Positions 62,558-64,000 of a stretch of DNA of 64,000 nt are shown here, piece after piece. Within the stretch, counting starts at the first letter, position 1, and every line of letters begins with the position of its first letter. Position numbers and translations under genes: made by a program. The notes under the pieces were generated by a model that was not told where the DNA came from, did no database searches, and saw nothing but the letters and a program-made list of their open reading frames with translations. Origin of the DNA: Pseudomonas hydrolytica (GTDB lineage: Bacteria > Pseudomonadota > Gammaproteobacteria > Pseudomonadales > Pseudomonadaceae); assembly GCF_021495345.1 (NCBI RefSeq), contig NZ_CP099397.1, forward strand, positions 4,278,001 to 4,342,000, written 5' to 3'.

Positions 62558-63403
62558 ATGGCCAGTACCACCCCGGAAGGTTTGCAGATCCGCCCGCGAC
62601 ACATGGATTTCGATCTGCCCAACCCGCTGCCGCGTCACTGGAACGACGGCGACGCGTTCAAGAGCCATCTGTTCGATGCCATGTCGGTGCTGTTCCCCGA
62701 CGGCGAACGCTTCTTCATCGACTCGGTGCGCCAGTTCCGTGATCGCATCGACGACCCGCTGCTCAAGGAGCAGATTCGCGGCTTCATCGGCCAGGAAGGT
62801 CATCACAGTCGCGAGCACCTGGAATACAGCCAGCGCCTGCGTGATCTGGGTTACGACATCGAGCGCATCGAGAAGCGCGCCCGCGCGCGCATCCGCTACA
62901 CCCAGAAGAAGTTCTCGCCACAGCGGCAGCTGGCCGCCACCGCGGCGCTGGAACACATCACCGCGATCATGGCCGACGGACTGCTGAAGAACCCGGCCCA
63001 CATGGCCGGCGCCCATCCCACGCTGGCGCGCCTGTGGCGCTGGCATGCGCTGGAGGAAACCGAACACAAGGCCGTGGCCTTCGACGTCTACAACCAGGTG
63101 TGCGGCAGCCGCAAACTGCTGCGCCGGGCCATGGTCATGGGCACCTTCTTCTTCGTGCTCGACACCACCCGCGGCCTGGCGCACATGCTCAAGGTCGACG
63201 GCCTGCTGTGGAACTGGCGCGTCTGGCGCGACGGGCTGCGCTGGATGTGGGGCAAGGAAGGCGTGTTCCGCCCGCTCCTGCGTCCCTATCTGGACTTCTT
63301 CAAGAAGGACTTCCACCCCTGGGAACACGACAACCTCGCACTGCTGCACGCCACCCGCGAGGAATTCGACGGCGTGCCGCAACCTCAGGCCAGCGCAGCC
63401 TGA
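62558..63403 (+). CDS. PF10118 putative metal-dependent hydrolase, paralogue 2
   Basis: A 281-residue tandem paralogue of the preceding protein, starting with the same ten residues (MASTTPEGLQ) and keeping GFIGQEGHHSREHLEY and HALEETEHKAVAFDVY exactly where expected. Differences concentrate in the middle (IEKRARARIRYTQKKFSPQR) and the C-terminal tail (GVPQPQASAA). GGGAG precedes the ATG. It has its own promoter-like region with the shared half-sites, so both copies are probably induced together. Confidence 0.88.
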   Translation: MASTTPEGLQIRPRHMDFDLPNPLPRHWNDGDAFKSHLFDAMSVLFPDGERFFIDSVRQFRDRIDDPLLKEQIRGFIGQEGHHSREHLEYSQRLRDLGYDIERIEKRARARIRYTQKKFSPQRQLAATAALEHITAIMADGLLKNPAHMAGAHPTLARLWRWHALEETEHKAVAFDVYNQVCGSRKLLRRAMVMGTFFFVLDTTRGLAHMLKVDGLLWNWRVWRDGLRWMWGKEGVFRPLLRPYLDFFKKDFHPWEHDNLALLHATREEFDGVPQPQASAA

Positions 63404-63414
63404 ATGCAGGCCGC

Positions 63415-63462
63415 GTAGCTCGGTGCAATCCGGGGCTTCGCTAGCGAAAACCCGGGTTTGCA
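63415..63462. repeat. Cruciform-forming repeat between convergent genes
   Basis: TGCAATCCGGG (63424-63434) pairs with CCCGGGTTTGCA (63451-63462), with an inner perfect palindrome TTCGCTAGCGAA. The left part resembles the GTAGCCCGGATGCAATCCGGG repeat seen at 42429. It lies between convergent genes and could act as a terminator for both. Confidence 0.65.
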
Positions 63463-63518
63463 TCCTGCTGCAGACAAGGCGGGAGCAACCCGCCGAATCC
63501 GCGCCCGACGGGCATCGC

Positions 63519-64000
63519 TCAACCCAGCAGAAACCTCATCGCATCGGCCGCGCTCTGCTCGGGAATCTCCTCCATGGGAATGTGTCCCACCCCCGGGTAG
63601 ACCTTGACCTGAATGCCCGGCAGGTCGCGCTGCCACAGCGGCACGTGCCGGGGCGAGATCCAGCGGTCGCGCTCGCCCCACATCAGCAGGGTCGGTGCCT
63701 GGATGCCGGCCACCCGTTGCGGTGTGGTGTGCAGCTCCTGCCTGTTGACCTTCAGCAGCACGCGAAAGATGTCCATCATGCCGCGGCGGTTGCCGGGGCG
63801 GCGCGACAGGTCGTAGTAGCGGTCGACCACACCGGGCTTGATCCGCCCCGGCTCGCCGTAAACCTCCTTGATGCCCTGGGCGATCAGCGCGCGCGGCATC
63901 CACAGCGGCATGGCCACGGTCGCTCCAGGCAGCGCGGCGGCGGCGATCATCCAGGGCACCTTGGCCATGGGGTAGCCGGCCGGATCGATCAGCACCAGCT
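63519..64000 (-). CDS. Alpha/beta hydrolase, N-terminus beyond the window
   Basis: The C-terminal ~160 residues of an alpha/beta-hydrolase-fold protein. The reading frame continues to the window edge (LVLIDPAGYP), so the nucleophile elbow lies outside. Visible are the acid-residue strand PTLLMWGERDRWISP and the catalytic His in YPGVGHIPMEEIPEQSA, followed by the terminal helix DAMRFLLG. The substrate cannot be read. It converges on the PF10118 pair and may belong to the same functional neighbourhood. Confidence 0.88.
   Translation of the reverse strand, partial: LVLIDPAGYPMAKVPWMIAAAALPGATVAMPLWMPRALIAQGIKEVYGEPGRIKPGVVDRYYDLSRRPGNRRGMMDIFRVLLKVNRQELHTTPQRVAGIQAPTLLMWGERDRWISPRHVPLWQRDLPGIQVKVYPGVGHIPMEEIPEQSAADAMRFLLG

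Overview
The window is GC-rich chromosomal DNA from a gammaproteobacterium of the genus Pseudomonas. The protein sequences (PNPase, CarA, Fur, FtsH, TruB) read as close relatives of P. aeruginosa proteins. From memory, the order pnp-rpsO-truB-rbfA-infB-nusA-rimP-tRNA-secG-tpiA-glmM-folP-ftsH-rlmE-yhbY-greA-carBA-dapB-dnaJK-grpE-recN-fur-bamE-rnfH-ratA-smpB-lldRPD matches the P. aeruginosa PA4740-PA4772 segment. Differences are a sodium:neurotransmitter symporter between ratA and smpB and a Dld-type D-lactate dehydrogenase after lldD. The interspersed GTAGGGTGCGCC and GTAGCCCGGATGCAATCCGGG repeats point to the mendocina/alcaligenes/stutzeri side of the genus, but the species is not determined.

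Layout: 1-3380 carries a 5'-truncated AsmA-like DUF748 gene and two DUF2845 paralogues. 3471-4073 carries CsbD and BON stress proteins. 4470-19010 is a long minus-strand information-processing and envelope block: PNPase, S15, TruB, RbfA, IF-2, NusA, RimP, initiator tRNA, tRNA-Leu(GAG), SecG, TpiA, GlmM, FolP and FtsH. 19174-26573 holds rlmE, yhbY, a DUF4149 membrane protein, greA, carBA and dapB. 26621-30466 is the dnaJ-dnaK-grpE chaperone cluster with two clear sigma-32 promoters, divergent from an SOS-type recN. 32404-36260 holds fur, bamE, rnfH, ratA, an NSS symporter and smpB. Three and a bit 109-bp hairpin repeats follow. 36661-42381 is a lactate-utilisation locus (lldR, lldP, lldD, dld). 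clpB, a nitroreductase, gpx and slyD are next, then a DUF3565-ackA-pta operon. 51084-57901 has an acyltransferase, a REC-PAS-GGDEF-EAL protein and a CHASE hybrid kinase with three receivers. 58146-59611 has two OmpA-like lipoproteins. 59672-64000 has an AraC regulator overlapping a metallo-beta-lactamase-fold gene, divergent from two tandem PF10118 proteins, and the end of an alpha/beta hydrolase gene.

Most of the window is conserved core genome. The least-described part is the right end. Both PF10118 paralogues carry the same pair of TGGCYG-N5-RAC half-sites, 22 bp apart, at the same distance from a CATAGT -10-like box. This suggests a small AraC-controlled regulon made of the regulator, the MBL-fold hydrolase and the two paralogues. 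Other regulatory signals read directly from the sequence are sigma-32 promoters for grpE, dnaK and clpB, a LexA box at recN, two LldR-type operators, a near-consensus promoter for the initiator tRNA followed by two terminator-like hairpins before rimP, and a -10 box so close to smpB that its mRNA may be leaderless.
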